A stretch of 64,000 bases of DNA from Actinospineispora eucalypti (GCA_014208095.1 JACHMT010000002.1:682001-746000); one strand, 5' to 3'. Counted from the stretch's first letter, positions 40,971 through 51,178 are shown. The notes: generated by a model from the letters alone, not told the origin. Made by a program: numbers and translations.

Positions 40971-42214
40971 ATGGCGGGCAGCACCTTCTCCGCGAACATC
41001 TCCAGCTGGCGGCGCTGCGCGTCCAACGGCGTGGTGCCCTGCTGGAAGAACTGCCACACCAGCCACTCCAGGTCACCGGCCTCCTCGCCGTCTCCCGGGT
41101 AGCAGGCGCGCAGGTCCTCGAGCTGCCGTTTCACGTCGTCCGGGGTGCCGCACAGCAACTGGTGGCACTCGATCAACCGGGTGGCCAGCGCCGTCTCGTC
41201 GGCGAACGTCACGGGCTGGGACGGGTCGTCCGCCTCGGTGCGCCACATCTCGGCGAAGCCGAACTTGTTGAAGTAGTTGTGCCACTCGAAGGCCGCGGTG
41301 CGGACCGCCAGGTGGAAGGCCTCCTCGCGGGTCTCGCCGAGGCAGATCGACCGGGTGGCGCCGAACCGCTGGCCCAGCCCCAGCTCGTGCCCGTGCTCGG
41401 CGGCTTCCGCCCGGTAGGTCAGCGCGTGCTCCCGGAAGACCGCCGGCCGGCCCTCGGTGGCCAGGCAGGAGAAGCCCCGTTTGGCCGCGTTCAGCAGGCT
41501 GGCCATGGACACCGTGTTGGGCACCCAGATCTCCGGGTGCGGGCGCTGGTAGGGCGGCGGGGTCACCCCGATCTTCCGGATCACCCCGTCCGCGTCCACC
41601 TCGTCCGGCGAGCCGAACTGGCGGGTCCACTCGACGCCGGCGAAGCCGCGAACCCCCTCCTCGTAGGGGTAGGGCACCTGGTAGTGCTTGCCGTTGTGCT
41701 CCCAGGAGTCCTCCGCCCAGGCCTTCTGGATCACCTCGATGTGCTCGTCGTAGATCTCCCGGTTGCGCCGGTCGGAGTCCGCGTCCACCAGCGATGTGGC
41801 ACCCCGGCCCTGGGACAGGATCTGGATCCACCGCTTCTGGTAGCCCCGGGCGAACGCCAGCCCGACCCGGCCCTGGGTGAGCTGGTCCAGCAGCGCGACC
41901 CGTTCGGCCATCCGGATCGGGTCGTCCGCCGTGGGCACCAACGACATCGGGTAGAAGTGGATGTGCTGGGTGCGCGCGGCCAGGTCGGCGTAGAGCATGA
42001 GCGGGTCCGGCATCGCCTCGCCGCCCTCGGAGTGCAGGTGGTGCTCCGTGGTGGAAAGCGCGTCGTAGCCCAGCTCGTCGGCCAGCACCGCGATGGTGCG
42101 CAGCTCCTCCAGCATCATCTGGTAGCGCTCGGTGTTGCGCCCGACGGGCCGCAGCCGGTCGCGTTCCTCGAGCGTCGCCGGGATGGTCGGCATGGCGAAC
42201 ACGCTGACCTTCAT
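40964..42214 (-). CDS. LLM class flavin-dependent oxidoreductase (luciferase-like)
   Basis: 416 residues, bacterial luciferase fold. VFAMPTIPATLEERDRL at the start, the DELGYDALSTTEHHLH segment, a LDQLTQGRVGLAFARGYQKRW strand, and HPEIWVPN near the middle are typical. It probably uses reduced flavin to oxidise an alkane, amine or ketone-type substrate. Its ATG overlaps the next hydrolase stop (ATGA-type), so the four genes 40964-45882 form one leftward operon. Confidence 0.85.
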   Translation of the reverse strand: MKVSVFAMPTIPATLEERDRLRPVGRNTERYQMMLEELRTIAVLADELGYDALSTTEHHLHSEGGEAMPDPLMLYADLAARTQHIHFYPMSLVPTADDPIRMAERVALLDQLTQGRVGLAFARGYQKRWIQILSQGRGATSLVDADSDRRNREIYDEHIEVIQKAWAEDSWEHNGKHYQVPYPYEEGVRGFAGVEWTRQFGSPDEVDADGVIRKIGVTPPPYQRPHPEIWVPNTVSMASLLNAAKRGFSCLATEGRPAVFREHALTYRAEAAEHGHELGLGQRFGATRSICLGETREEAFHLAVRTAAFEWHNYFNKFGFAEMWRTEADDPSQPVTFADETALATRLIECHQLLCGTPDDVKRQLEDLRACYPGDGEEAGDLEWLVWQFFQQGTTPLDAQRRQLEMFAEKVLPAIQ

Positions 42215-43002
42215 GGGGTTTCCTCCAAACTGGCCACGAACTTGCGCAGGGGTTCGGCCAGCGCGTCGGGGTGGGTCAGCGACAGGCAGTGCGAACCGCC
42301 CGGCACGGCCACCACGCCCCGGCTGGCCGGCAGCAGCGAGCTCATCTCCTCGGCGATGCTCAGCGGGAAGGCCGCGTCGGTGGTGCCGTGCACGAGCAGC
42401 GCGGGGCAGGCGATCTCGGTGAACCGGTCGGTGATGTCATCGCGGCCCAGGATGGTCTCCCAGACGTCCCCCCACTGCTCCGGCGGCTTGGCCCGCCAGC
42501 GGTCGGTGAAGTACCGGCCGTCGTAGTCGGTGGGGGCGAACTGGATGTCCAGCACGGCGTCGGCCACCGCACCCACCGGCCCCTCGGCCAGCCACCCGGC
42601 GGCCAGCTGCGCATATCCGGCCTGTTCGACCTCGCCGAGCAGGCGCATCGACGTGCCGGTGAGCAGCAACCCGCTCACCCGGTCCGGGGCGGCCAGGGCG
42701 GCCCGCTGGCTCAGCCAGCCGCCCTGCGACATGCCGACCAGGACCGCCCGGTCCACCCCCGCGGCGTCCAGCAGGGCGATCACGTCGCGCGCGGCGTCCC
42801 AATAGGAGAACGGCCCGTTGCTCTCCGACATGCCGTGCCCGCGCTCGTCCCAGGTCAGGCAGCGGTGGTCGGCGGAAAGCCGGTCCACCACCGGCGACCA
42901 GATGGTGTGGTCCAGGAACGCGCCGTGGCTGAACACCACCACCGGCCCGCCGCCGGTGTCCTCGTAGTAGATCCGGTTCCCGTCATTGGTGAAGAACGGC
43001 AC
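42211..43002 (-). CDS. Alpha/beta hydrolase
   Basis: 263 residues. Motifs: FSHGAFLDHTIW, TWDERGHGMS, nucleophile elbow VGMSQGG, VHGTTDAAFP and GGSHCLSLTHP. It likely hydrolyses an ester or lactone. It lies between the flavin monooxygenase and the acyl-CoA ligase, in one operon. Confidence 0.85.
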   Translation of the reverse strand: MPFFTNDGNRIYYEDTGGGPVVVFSHGAFLDHTIWSPVVDRLSADHRCLTWDERGHGMSESNGPFSYWDAARDVIALLDAAGVDRAVLVGMSQGGWLSQRAALAAPDRVSGLLLTGTSMRLLGEVEQAGYAQLAAGWLAEGPVGAVADAVLDIQFAPTDYDGRYFTDRWRAKPPEQWGDVWETILGRDDITDRFTEIACPALLVHGTTDAAFPLSIAEEMSSLLPASRGVVAVPGGSHCLSLTHPDALAEPLRKFVASLEETP

Positions 43003-43003
43003 G

Positions 43004-44773
43004 TCAGTCCCTCCGGGCTACGTCGATCACCCCAGCTGACGGCGGACCGTACAGCGCCTCGATCGCCGCCGCGTGCTTGGTGGCGATCGGCCCGCGCCGG
43101 AGCTTCATGGTGGCGGTCAGCTCGCCCCCGGCCGGCGTCCAGGTCTCTCTCATGATCACGAACCGGCGCACCCGCTCGGCGTCGTTGAGCGCCTCGTTGG
43201 CCCGGCTCACCGCCTCGGTAAGCGCCTTCACTAACGCCGGGTGGCCGGCGTTGCGCGCCGGGTCGGGGTCGCCGGTCAGCGCCGCCGCCGCGTCCGGCTC
43301 CGGCGAGATCAGTGCGGTCACGTAGGGCCGGCCGTCCCCGACGGCGGCCACCGAGCCGGCCAGCGGACCGGCCGCCGCGACGGTGTTCTCCACGTGCACC
43401 GGGGCGACGTTCTTCCCGGTGGAGGTGACGAAGATGTCCCGTTTCCGGTCGATGATCCGGTAGTAGCCGGCCTCGTCGGTGTCGAAGATGTCCCCGGTCC
43501 GCAGCCAGCCGTCCGGGTCGAAGGCAGCGGCAGTCAGCTCCGGCTTGTTCCGGTACCCGCGCATCACCATCGGGCCGCGCAGCAGCAGCTCCCCGTCCGG
43601 TTCGAGGCGGGCGGTGACCCCGGGCAGCGGCAGGCCGTTGGTCTCCGGGCGGGGGCGGTCGGCGGGGTTGCACAGGACGATCCCGGCGGTCTCGCTCTGC
43701 CCGTAGCACTCGCACAGGTCGGTGCCGATGGCCGCGAAGAACCGCAGCGTCTCCGGGGGCAGTGGAGCCGCGCCGGTGAACAGCAGCTCGCCCGCGTCCA
43801 ACCCGATCGCCCGGCGCAACGCGGCCAGCGCGTCGCCGTGGGACCGCCAACGCCGTTGAAGGTCCGGGGCCGCCGGGCGGCCGACCACCCGGTCGTCGTG
43901 CAGCCGCCCGCCCAACTCGACGGCCTCCTCCAGCCGCGCCCGGTCCGGGGCGGCGGCGACCAGGTCCAGCGCCAAGACCCGCAGCCGGTTCCAGATCCGG
44001 GGCACCGCCATGTACAGGGTCGGCCGCAGCCACGGCAGCAGACCGGCCGCCGTCCGCGGGTCCGGGTGGTAGGTGATCGTCGCGCCGGACACGATCGGCA
44101 TGTAGTAGGCGCACAGCCGGTCGCCCATGTGCGCGAACGGCAGGTAGGACAGCGCCCGGCCGTCCTCGGGCAGCCGCCCGAGCGAGTGCAGGCCCCGGAT
44201 CTGCTCGAGGATGTTGTGGTGGGTGAGCTCGGCGCCCTTGGGCTCGCCGGTGGTGCCCGAGGTGTACACCACGGTGACCAGGTCGTCCGGGCTCAGCTCC
44301 GGTCGGGTTTCCAGCGGTTGGCCGGTGGTGCGCAGCGTCCCGAGGTTCGGTTCCGGGCCGTCCAGCACCACCAGCCGGGGCGGGCGGTCCAGCCCCGCGA
44401 CGGCGGCCCTCGCCGCGTCCGCCATGGCCAGTTCTGTGACCACCACGTCGGCCCCCGAGTCGGCGAACAGGTAGGCCAGCTGGGGCACCGGCGTGCTGTT
44501 GTAGACCGACAGCGGTACCGCGCCCAGGTGCAGCGTGGCCATGTCCACCACGGCCGCCTCGTACCGGTTGGTCAGCAGCATGGCCACCGTGCCGCCCCGG
44601 CCGACCCCGAGAGCGGCCAGCCCGCCGGCCACCGCTCGCATCAGCGCGTCGTACTCCCGCCAGTTCAGCTCGACGGCGCCGTCGGAGGAACGCAGGGCCG
44701 GCGCGTCCGCCCGCCGCCGGACCGTGTGCGCGAATGCCTGGCACAGGTCACCGGCGCGGACGGCGTCGATCAC
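43004..44773 (-). CDS. AMP-dependent acyl-CoA synthetase (FadD-like)
   Basis: 589 residues, the length of FadD15-type long-chain ligases. The P-loop-like motif YTSGTTGEPKG (170-180), the AMP motif YGQSETAG and the hinge GWLRTGDIFD are present, as is a C-terminal IDRKRDIFVTSTGKNVAP. It activates a carboxylic acid to its CoA ester. The GTG start overlaps the dehydrogenase stop (GTGA). Confidence 0.9.
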   Translation of the reverse strand: MIDAVRAGDLCQAFAHTVRRRADAPALRSSDGAVELNWREYDALMRAVAGGLAALGVGRGGTVAMLLTNRYEAAVVDMATLHLGAVPLSVYNSTPVPQLAYLFADSGADVVVTELAMADAARAAVAGLDRPPRLVVLDGPEPNLGTLRTTGQPLETRPELSPDDLVTVVYTSGTTGEPKGAELTHHNILEQIRGLHSLGRLPEDGRALSYLPFAHMGDRLCAYYMPIVSGATITYHPDPRTAAGLLPWLRPTLYMAVPRIWNRLRVLALDLVAAAPDRARLEEAVELGGRLHDDRVVGRPAAPDLQRRWRSHGDALAALRRAIGLDAGELLFTGAAPLPPETLRFFAAIGTDLCECYGQSETAGIVLCNPADRPRPETNGLPLPGVTARLEPDGELLLRGPMVMRGYRNKPELTAAAFDPDGWLRTGDIFDTDEAGYYRIIDRKRDIFVTSTGKNVAPVHVENTVAAAGPLAGSVAAVGDGRPYVTALISPEPDAAAALTGDPDPARNAGHPALVKALTEAVSRANEALNDAERVRRFVIMRETWTPAGGELTATMKLRRGPIATKHAAAIEALYGPPSAGVIDVARRD

Positions 44774-45882
44774 GACAGCTCCACCACGGCCGAGACCACG
44801 TCGCCCCGGCCGAGCGAGGCCAGCCCTTCGTTGATCTCGTCCAGGCCGAACCGGTGGGTGACCAGCCGGTCCAGCTCGAGGTCGCCGTCCTGGTACGCGC
44901 GGACGATGCGCGGCACGTCCCGCCGGTTGTCCGCCGCGCCGAACAGCACCCCCCGGAAGGTTTTCGCCCGCCCGACCAGCCCGCTGAACTGCGGAACGTC
45001 CACCCGCACGCCGGGGCCACCCGCGCCCACGAAGACCACCTCGCCGCCCTTCGCGGTCATCGCGATGGCCTGGTCCACCGTGGCCTGCGCGCCGACGCAC
45101 TCGATGGCCACGTCCACCCCCCGCCGGCCGGTCCGGGCCCGCACCTCGGCCACGACGTCGGCGGCTTCGCCGGCCGGGATCACGTCGGTGGCGCCGAGCG
45201 TGCCGGCCAGCTCCAGCTTCCCCGCGACCAGGTCGATGGCCAGGATCTGGGCCGCGCCGGCCAGCCGGGCGCCCTGCAGCGCGGCCAGCCCGACACTCCC
45301 GCAGCCGATCACGGCCACGGTGTAGCCGGGGCGGATCGCCGCCGCGTTCATCGCCGCGCCGAACCCGGTGAGCACCCCGCAGCCGATCAGCGAGGCCGGC
45401 GCGAACGCCACCTCCCCGGGAATCCGTACCGTGGAGATCGCGGAGACCACCACCTCCTCGGCGAACGTGCCGGCCGCCACCATCTGGGCGACCGGGGTGC
45501 CGTCCGGCGCGCCGAACCGGTGGGTGCCGTCCCGCAGGGCCCCGGACCGGAGCACCACGTCGCCCACCTCGCACAGGCTCGGCTGGCCGCGGGCGCAGCG
45601 GTAGCAGCTCCCGCACTGCGGCATGCCGGTCACCACGACGTGGTCGCCCGGCCGCGGGTCGGTGACGCCCTCGCCCACCGAGACCACGGTGCCCGCACCC
45701 TCGTGGCCGAGCACCACGGGCAGCGGGCTCACCAGGTCACCGCTGCGCACGGACGCGTCGGAAGCGCAGATCCCGGCGGCCCCGAGGCGTACCCGTACCT
45801 CACCGGCGCGCGGCTCGGCCAGGTCCAGGTCCATGACCCGCAACGGCTGGCCGAGGGCGGTACACACGGCGGCCCGAGGCAA
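44770..45882 (-). CDS. Zinc-dependent MDR alcohol dehydrogenase
   Basis: 370 residues from a TTG at 45880-45882 (PRAAVCTALG), the normal family start; a TTG at 45919-45921 lies in the operator. GHEGAGTVVSVG, the structural zinc quartet near CGSCYRCARGQPSLC, the Rossmann CGSVGLAALQGARLAGA and the substrate loop are all present. It oxidises an alcohol to a ketone/aldehyde with NAD(P). It heads the leftward operon to the flavin monooxygenase. Confidence 0.88.
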   Translation of the reverse strand: MPRAAVCTALGQPLRVMDLDLAEPRAGEVRVRLGAAGICASDASVRSGDLVSPLPVVLGHEGAGTVVSVGEGVTDPRPGDHVVVTGMPQCGSCYRCARGQPSLCEVGDVVLRSGALRDGTHRFGAPDGTPVAQMVAAGTFAEEVVVSAISTVRIPGEVAFAPASLIGCGVLTGFGAAMNAAAIRPGYTVAVIGCGSVGLAALQGARLAGAAQILAIDLVAGKLELAGTLGATDVIPAGEAADVVAEVRARTGRRGVDVAIECVGAQATVDQAIAMTAKGGEVVFVGAGGPGVRVDVPQFSGLVGRAKTFRGVLFGAADNRRDVPRIVRAYQDGDLELDRLVTHRFGLDEINEGLASLGRGDVVSAVVELS

Positions 45883-45899
45883 CGTCGCCCCCCGTCTGA

Positions 45900-45921
45900 T
45901 TTTTGAACCAAGGCGTCTCAA
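45900..45921. promoter_or_regulatory. Shared operator before the ADH-ligase-hydrolase-LLM operon
   Basis: TTTTTGAACC then AAGG then CGTCTCAA. It matches the element at 54012-54033 at 19 of 22 positions. It lies just upstream of the dehydrogenase start (on the minus strand). Confidence 0.65.
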
Positions 45922-46014
45922 TTATGTCGGCGCCTCGGGGGCTGTCAAACCGACCCTCGCCGGGCGGGAGGTCCGGCACGCCCAGTGGTAGCCGGGTCTG
46001 GCACGGTAGGAGGC

Positions 46015-46380
46015 GTGACCGAACCGGGTGCGAAACCGCGCCACCCCGGGGCGGCGCGGTGGCTGTGGTACTCGGTCAGCGGGCGGCTCCCGGACCGCTA
46101 CCGGGACTGGGTGCTGTACGACCTCACCTGCCCGACCTGGCCGCTGCGCCACCTGGCCCGCCTGCTGGTCCCGCTGGTCCCGGTGATGGCGGTCCTGCTG
46201 CTGGTGCTGCCCGGCCCGTTGTGGCTGCGGGCCATGGCCGCCGGGCTGGGCGCGGTGATCGGCCTGCTCTACTCGTTCGTCTTCCTGCACGACTCGGCCG
46301 ACCGCCGCGCGGCCCGCTTCGGCTACCCGCCCGGCACCCTGCAGGCCGTCCGGGGACAACGCCGCGAACGGCCCGGCTAA
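46015..46380 (+). CDS. DUF5313 family membrane protein
   Basis: 121 residues. An N-terminal [20 protein letters not shown] segment precedes two helices (about 48-67 and 72-92), followed by a charged C-terminus. This matches small actinobacterial DUF5313 proteins. GTG 46015 fits the usual length; a GTG at 45985 is possible. Function unknown. Confidence 0.7.
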   Translation: MTEPGAKPRHPGAARWLWYSVSGRLPDRYRDWVLYDLTCPTWPLRHLARLLVPLVPVMAVLLLVLPGPLWLRAMAAGLGAVIGLLYSFVFLHDSADRRAARFGYPPGTLQAVRGQRRERPG

Positions 46381-46490
46381 GCGCCACGCCCGCGCGATTG
46401 GCGTACTGTGATGAAAGTGCCCGCCACCACGCTCTATCCCCTCGTCATGCGGGACTCGGCGGGTCCGAGCGGCACGCCCGGTCGCCCTCG

Positions 46491-47444
46491 GTGAGCGACT
46501 CGTCGTACCGACGTCAAGCTCCGGCCGCCTCCGCCGACCCGGTGCAGGACTACTTCCTGCGGATCAAGCGGGTGGCGCTGCTCGACGCACGGCAGGAGGT
46601 CGACCTGGCCAAACGGATCGAGGCCGGGTTGTACGCCGCCGAGCGGCTCGCCGGAGTAGCGCCCCAAGCAGCCGCGACCGGACAGCTCCAGCTGGACCTG
46701 AGCTGGATCGTCCGCGACGGCGAGCGCGCCAAGAACCACCTGCTCGAGGCCAACCTGCGCCTGGTGGTCTCGCTGGCCAAGCGCTACACCGGTCGCGGAA
46801 TGGCCTTCCTGGACCTGATCCAGGAGGGCAACCTGGGCCTCATCCGCGCGGTCGAGAAGTTCGACTACACCAAGGGCTACAAGTTCTCCACCTACGCCAC
46901 CTGGTGGATTCGCCAGGCCATCACCAGGGCCATGGCCGACCAGAGCCGCACCATTCGCATACCGGTGCACATGGCGGAGATCGTCAACAAGCTCAGCCGG
47001 TCTCAGCGCGAACTGCTGCGGGATCTCGGCCGCGAACCCACCGTCGCGGAGCTGGCGAAGGAAATGGACCTCACCCCGGCGCGCGTGCTGGAGGTCCAGC
47101 GCTATGCCCGCGAGCCGCTCTCCCTGGACCAGACCATCGGCGACGAGGGCGACAGCCACCTCGGCGACTTCATCGAGGATTCCGAGGCCGTGGTAGCGCT
47201 GGACGCGGTGTCGTTCACCCTGCTGCAGGACCAGCTGCGATCGGTGCTCGCGACGCTGTCCGAGCGGGAGGCCGGCGTGGTCCGGCTGCGATTCGGGCTC
47301 GTCGACGGCCAGCCGCGTACGCTCGAGGAGATCGGCCGGGTCTACGGGGTCACCCGGGAGCGCATCCGGCAGATCGAGTCGCAGACGATGTCGAAGCTGC
47401 GCCACCCGTCCCGCTCCGAGCCGCTGCGCGACTATCTCGACTGA
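46491..47444 (+). CDS. sigB: Group 2 RNA polymerase sigma factor (SigB/HrdB-like)
   Basis: 317 residues, a short sigma-70 (no region 1.1). Region 1.2 [11 protein letters not shown], region 2 with [17 protein letters not shown] and [16 protein letters not shown], region 3 and region 4 with [20 protein letters not shown] are intact. It resembles the SigB-type factors of mycobacteria/Streptomyces HrdB relatives. GTG start. It directs transcription of stress or stationary-phase genes (inference). Confidence 0.9.
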   Translation: MSDSSYRRQAPAASADPVQDYFLRIKRVALLDARQEVDLAKRIEAGLYAAERLAGVAPQAAATGQLQLDLSWIVRDGERAKNHLLEANLRLVVSLAKRYTGRGMAFLDLIQEGNLGLIRAVEKFDYTKGYKFSTYATWWIRQAITRAMADQSRTIRIPVHMAEIVNKLSRSQRELLRDLGREPTVAELAKEMDLTPARVLEVQRYAREPLSLDQTIGDEGDSHLGDFIEDSEAVVALDAVSFTLLQDQLRSVLATLSEREAGVVRLRFGLVDGQPRTLEEIGRVYGVTRERIRQIESQTMSKLRHPSRSEPLRDYLD

Positions 47445-47536
47445 GCGGCTCGGGAGCGTTGAGCTTGCCCCGTTCGCCGCCGCCTCGAGCACGTTCACCC
47501 CACAGCGGTGCCGCCACCAGCCGGACCGGACGGTGG

Positions 47537-49045
47537 TCAGCGCCCCCTTCGGGCGCCGACCCGGGTGCGGGCGGACAGGTCGGCCGCGCCGCCCCGCCGG
47601 GTCGCGGTGCCAGCGGTGCCACCCTGACCGCTGCCTCCGTGACCGCTGCCTCCGTGACCGGCCCGGTGTCGGCTCTTCGACCGGCCCGCCGAGCCGCGGG
47701 GGGACTTGGGCTGCCGGCCCTCGGCGGCGTTGGCCGGCGGGTTCGCCTTGCGGCGGCGCCGGGCCGGCTTCACCTCGGGCGCCGGCGCGGTCGCGGTGTA
47801 GTGGCGGGTGCCCGGCGCGAGCCGGGTCAGCATGGCGTGCCCGGGCCCGACCTCGGTGGTGGTCGCCGCGATACCGGCCCGCCGGAGCAGGGTGGCCACC
47901 TCGCGCGCCTGGGTGTTGGTCATCAGGGTGACCACCGTGCCCTCGGCGCCGGCGCGGGCCGTGCGGCCCGACCGGTGCACGTAGGCCTTGTGCTCGGCGG
48001 GCGGGTCGGCGTGGATGACCAGCTCGATGCCGTCGACGTGGATCCCCCGCGCGGCGATGTCCGTGGCCACCAGCGTGCTGGCCGCACCCTCGGCGAACGC
48101 GCGCAGGTTGCGTGAACGGGCCTGCTGCCCGAGGTTGCCGTGCAGCTCCACCGCGGCCACCCCGGAGGTGGCGAGCTGGCGGGCCAGCCGGGCCGCCCCC
48201 CGCTTGGTGCGAGTGAAGACCAGGGTTCGCCCCGGCGCGGCGGCCAGGTCGGTGAGCACGGGCATCCGGTCCTCGGCGCGGACCCGCAGCACGTGGTGGG
48301 ACATCGTGGCGGTCGGCGAGGGCGTCTCGTCCACGCTGTGGGTGATCGGATCGTTGAGGAACCGCTTGGCCAGGACGTCGATACCGGCGTCCAGGGTCGC
48401 GGAGAACAGCAGCCGCTGCCCGCGCGACGGGGTCTGCGACAACAGCTCCCGCACCGCCGGCAGGAACCCGAGGTCGGCCATGTGGTCGGCCTCGTCCAGC
48501 ACGGTGATCTCCACCGAGGCCAGGCTCGCGTGACCGCTGGACAGGTGGTCGAGGAGGCGGCCGGGGCAGGCCACCAGGATGTCCACGCCGGCCGCCAGGG
48601 CGGCGACCTGCTGGCCGGGGCGCACCCCGCCGAACACCGTGGTGGCTCGCAGCGCCAGCGCGTCGGCGAGCGGCGCCACGGCGGCGTGGATCTGCGTGGC
48701 CAGCTCCCGGGTCGGCGCGAGGATCAGCGCGCGGGGCCGGCCCGCTCGGCGCGGCCGGGCACTGGCGACCAGGCGGGCCAGCACCGGCAGCAGGAACGCG
48801 TAGGTCTTGCCCGAGCCGGTCCGACCCCGGCCGAGGACGTCGCGCCCGGCCAGCGAGTGCGGCAGCGTGGCGGCCTGGATCGGGAACGGCTGCACCACGC
48901 CCTGTGCGGCCAGCGCGGCGATGAGCGGGGCCGGCACGCCGAGCTCGGCGAAGCCGTCATCGAGGGAGCCGGCGGGGCGGGCAGGGTGGGCGGGGTGGGC
49001 AGGGCGGGTTGAGACAGTCGTGGGGTATCGGCGGCGGTCCGCCAT
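47537..49045 (-). CDS. DEAD-box RNA helicase
   Basis: 502 residues. An N-terminal PAHPAHPARPA repeat is followed by the helicase core: Q motif region, motif I GRGRTGSGKT (72-81), DEAD, SAT and motif VI HRSGRTARAG. The C-terminus is a long Arg/Gly/Ser-rich tail (RAGHGGSGHGGSGQGG), typical of RNA-binding extensions of cold-shock helicases. ATG at 49043-49045. A promoter probably lies in the 211-bp gap to the right, where I see no other element. Confidence 0.9.
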   Translation of the reverse strand: MADRRRYPTTVSTRPAHPAHPARPAGSLDDGFAELGVPAPLIAALAAQGVVQPFPIQAATLPHSLAGRDVLGRGRTGSGKTYAFLLPVLARLVASARPRRAGRPRALILAPTRELATQIHAAVAPLADALALRATTVFGGVRPGQQVAALAAGVDILVACPGRLLDHLSSGHASLASVEITVLDEADHMADLGFLPAVRELLSQTPSRGQRLLFSATLDAGIDVLAKRFLNDPITHSVDETPSPTATMSHHVLRVRAEDRMPVLTDLAAAPGRTLVFTRTKRGAARLARQLATSGVAAVELHGNLGQQARSRNLRAFAEGAASTLVATDIAARGIHVDGIELVIHADPPAEHKAYVHRSGRTARAGAEGTVVTLMTNTQAREVATLLRRAGIAATTTEVGPGHAMLTRLAPGTRHYTATAPAPEVKPARRRRKANPPANAAEGRQPKSPRGSAGRSKSRHRAGHGGSGHGGSGQGGTAGTATRRGGAADLSARTRVGARRGR

Positions 49046-49256
49046 CAATTCTCCGAACGTGGAAGGGTCGTCCTGCCCGGCGCGAGCCGTGTGGTCGCGG
49101 CACATGGGGGCCGACATGGAAAACGCGGCCCGAGGCAGAACAGACGGACCGCTCGTGCTTAGTTTACCTGGCGGACGTCCCCCGGCGTCACGCGACCGGC
49201 CGGCATGGCGGGAAAGCCGTCGCGCCCGGGCCGCCGGCCTGACAGTGTGACCATCC

Positions 49257-50060
49257 GTGAGCAGCGCCGAGATCCCCACCGACCCGGTCGACGTGCCGGA
49301 AATCGTCACCAAGCTGGCGGACGGCGCCACCCTCACCCCGGTCTGGCGCAACGAACTGGGCGGCCTGACCTTCCGGGCGGACGGCGGGCCCCACGGCACC
49401 AGATACATCAAGTGGGTGCTCGCCGGCACCCCGGAGATCGACCTGCCGGCCGAGGCGGCCCGCCTGGCCTGGGCCGACAGTCGGGCCGCCGTGCCGAAGG
49501 TGCTCGAGCACGGCGCCGACCAGCGGGAGCAGTGGCTGGTCACGGCCGAGGTGCCGGGCACGTCGGCGGTTCTGCCCCGGTGGAAGACCGAACCGGCCAC
49601 GGCGGCCGCCGCGATCGGCCGGGGCCTGCGCCGGCTGCACCACGCGCTGCCGGTGGACGACTGCCCCTTCGACTGGGGCGTCACGCGCCGGCTGGTGCGC
49701 GCCGACCAGCGCCTGGCCGACGGCGAAGGCCCCGCCGAGTGGTCGCCCGAGCACCAGCACCTCGATCCCGCGGAGGCCCGCGCGCGGATCGGCGACCCGC
49801 CGCCGGTGGACCGCCTGGTGGTCTGCCACGGCGACGCCTGCGTGCCGAACACGCTGCTGCGCGAGGACGGCTCGTTCGCAGCGCACGTGGACCTCGGCTC
49901 GCTCGGCGCGGCCGACCGCTGGGCCGACCTCGCGGTCGCGGCGTGGAGCACCGAGTGGGACTACGGCCCCGGCTTCGACGAGGTGCTCTACCGCGCGTAC
50001 GGCGTCGCCCCGGACCCCGGGCGGATCGCCTACTACCGCCTGCTCTGGGACCTCGCCTGA
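49257..50060 (+). CDS. Aminoglycoside 3'-phosphotransferase-like kinase
   Basis: 267 residues, the normal length of APH(3') enzymes. N-lobe lysine region RYIKWV, catalytic loop VCHGDACVPNTLL (H191, D193, N198) and metal Asp in VDLGSLGAADRWADLA (D212) are intact. It may phosphorylate an aminoglycoside or an internal small molecule; resistance is only possible, not shown. GTG start. Neighbours and GC do not suggest a mobile cassette. Confidence 0.8.
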   Translation: MSSAEIPTDPVDVPEIVTKLADGATLTPVWRNELGGLTFRADGGPHGTRYIKWVLAGTPEIDLPAEAARLAWADSRAAVPKVLEHGADQREQWLVTAEVPGTSAVLPRWKTEPATAAAAIGRGLRRLHHALPVDDCPFDWGVTRRLVRADQRLADGEGPAEWSPEHQHLDPAEARARIGDPPPVDRLVVCHGDACVPNTLLREDGSFAAHVDLGSLGAADRWADLAVAAWSTEWDYGPGFDEVLYRAYGVAPDPGRIAYYRLLWDLA

Positions 50061-50081
50061 TTCGATGCGATTATAGAGACC

Positions 50082-50843
50082 GTGCAGCTCAAAAATGACC
50101 TGACCGGCCGGGTTGCCCTGGTCACCGCCGCCGCGGGCCCGGGGATCGGGCGGGCCACCGCCGGGCTGCTGGCCGAGCACGGGGCCACCGTGGTGCTCAC
50201 CGACCGCGCCGGTGACCGGGTCGCCGAGGCCGTGCGGGACCTCGCCCGAACCGACGTGCACGGCCTCACCCTGGACGTGACCGACGAGCAGCGGGTGGCG
50301 GAGGTCTTCGAGCAGGTACTGCGCGACCACGGCCGGATCGACATCCTGGTGAACAACGCCGGCACCTCGCTGCCCGCACCGATCTGGGAGATCTCCACCG
50401 CCGCCTGGCGGAAGGTCGTCGACGTGTGCCTCACCGGGGCGTTCTTCACCATGCGCGCGGTACTCCCGCACATGATCGCGCGCGGGTCGGGCTCGATTGT
50501 GAACATCGCCTCAACCGAGGCCTGGACCAGCCGCACGCCGGGCAACACCGCCTACCACGCGGCCAAGGCCGGGCTGCTGGCGCTGACCCGGTCAACCGCC
50601 GTTCAGGTCGGCCCACACCAGGTCCGGGTGAACTGCGTCGCGCCCGGCCTGACGCCGAACCCGCTGCTCAGCAGGGTCATTCCGGAGCAGGATCTCCGGG
50701 AGATGCGGGACGAGATACCGCTCGGCCGGCCCAGTACGCCGGAGGACATCGCGGACTCGGTGCTGTTCCTGGCCGGCGACGCCAGCCGCTCCATCACCGG
50801 GGAGACCATCGCGGTTTGTGGCGGATCCGCAATGCGACCCTGA
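50082..50843 (+). CDS. Short-chain dehydrogenase/reductase
   Basis: 253 residues. Cofactor motif TAAAGPGIG (15-23), which deviates slightly from TGxxxGxG by a Thr-Ala start, then NNAG (91-94), catalytic S144, Y158 and K162, and a C-terminal substrate loop. The nearest relatives are oxidoreductases of alcohol/ketone pairs. GTG start. It is 21 bp after the APH-like gene and may be co-transcribed. Confidence 0.85.
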   Translation: MQLKNDLTGRVALVTAAAGPGIGRATAGLLAEHGATVVLTDRAGDRVAEAVRDLARTDVHGLTLDVTDEQRVAEVFEQVLRDHGRIDILVNNAGTSLPAPIWEISTAAWRKVVDVCLTGAFFTMRAVLPHMIARGSGSIVNIASTEAWTSRTPGNTAYHAAKAGLLALTRSTAVQVGPHQVRVNCVAPGLTPNPLLSRVIPEQDLREMRDEIPLGRPSTPEDIADSVLFLAGDASRSITGETIAVCGGSAMRP

Positions 50844-50917
50844 AACGATTGTTTCTCTGTCGCTATATACCAGGCGTACCGTCGGTAACGGGATACACGT
50901 TTGGGGGACGGCCACAG

Positions 50918-51178
50918 ATGTCCATTCGGTTCTTCTTCGCGATGGCTTTCTCGGCGGCGCTGGTCGTCGCGGTCACGGTTCTGGTGCTGATCTGGACCGA
51001 ACCGCCGACGGCCACCTCGCAGCCCGAGGACCGTCCGTCTCCCGACGGGCCGCCGGTGGCCGGCGGGAGCGCGGGTGGGGGGAGCGGGCCGGCGGCGACC
51101 GACACCGCCTGCGGCGACGACCAGCGCGTGCCCCGGATCGGGCTGCCCTGCTCCCCGCTGGGCAACACCAACCGCTAA
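50918..51178 (+). CDS. Small anchored or secreted protein
   Basis: 86 residues: one N-terminal helix (about 5-26), a Pro/Ser/Gly-rich linker and a C-terminal end with two Cys (ACGDDQRVPRIGLPCS). Disulphide likely if extracellular. GGGGGA at about 9 bp before the ATG. Its end overlaps the convergent hydrolase by 4 bp. No family recognised. Confidence 0.5.
   Translation: MSIRFFFAMAFSAALVVAVTVLVLIWTEPPTATSQPEDRPSPDGPPVAGGSAGGGSGPAATDTACGDDQRVPRIGLPCSPLGNTNR

Noticed and set aside
49257-50060. Acquired aminoglycoside-resistance cassette
   Set aside because: Composition and context match the neighbours and no mobile element is nearby; an intrinsic kinase is more likely.
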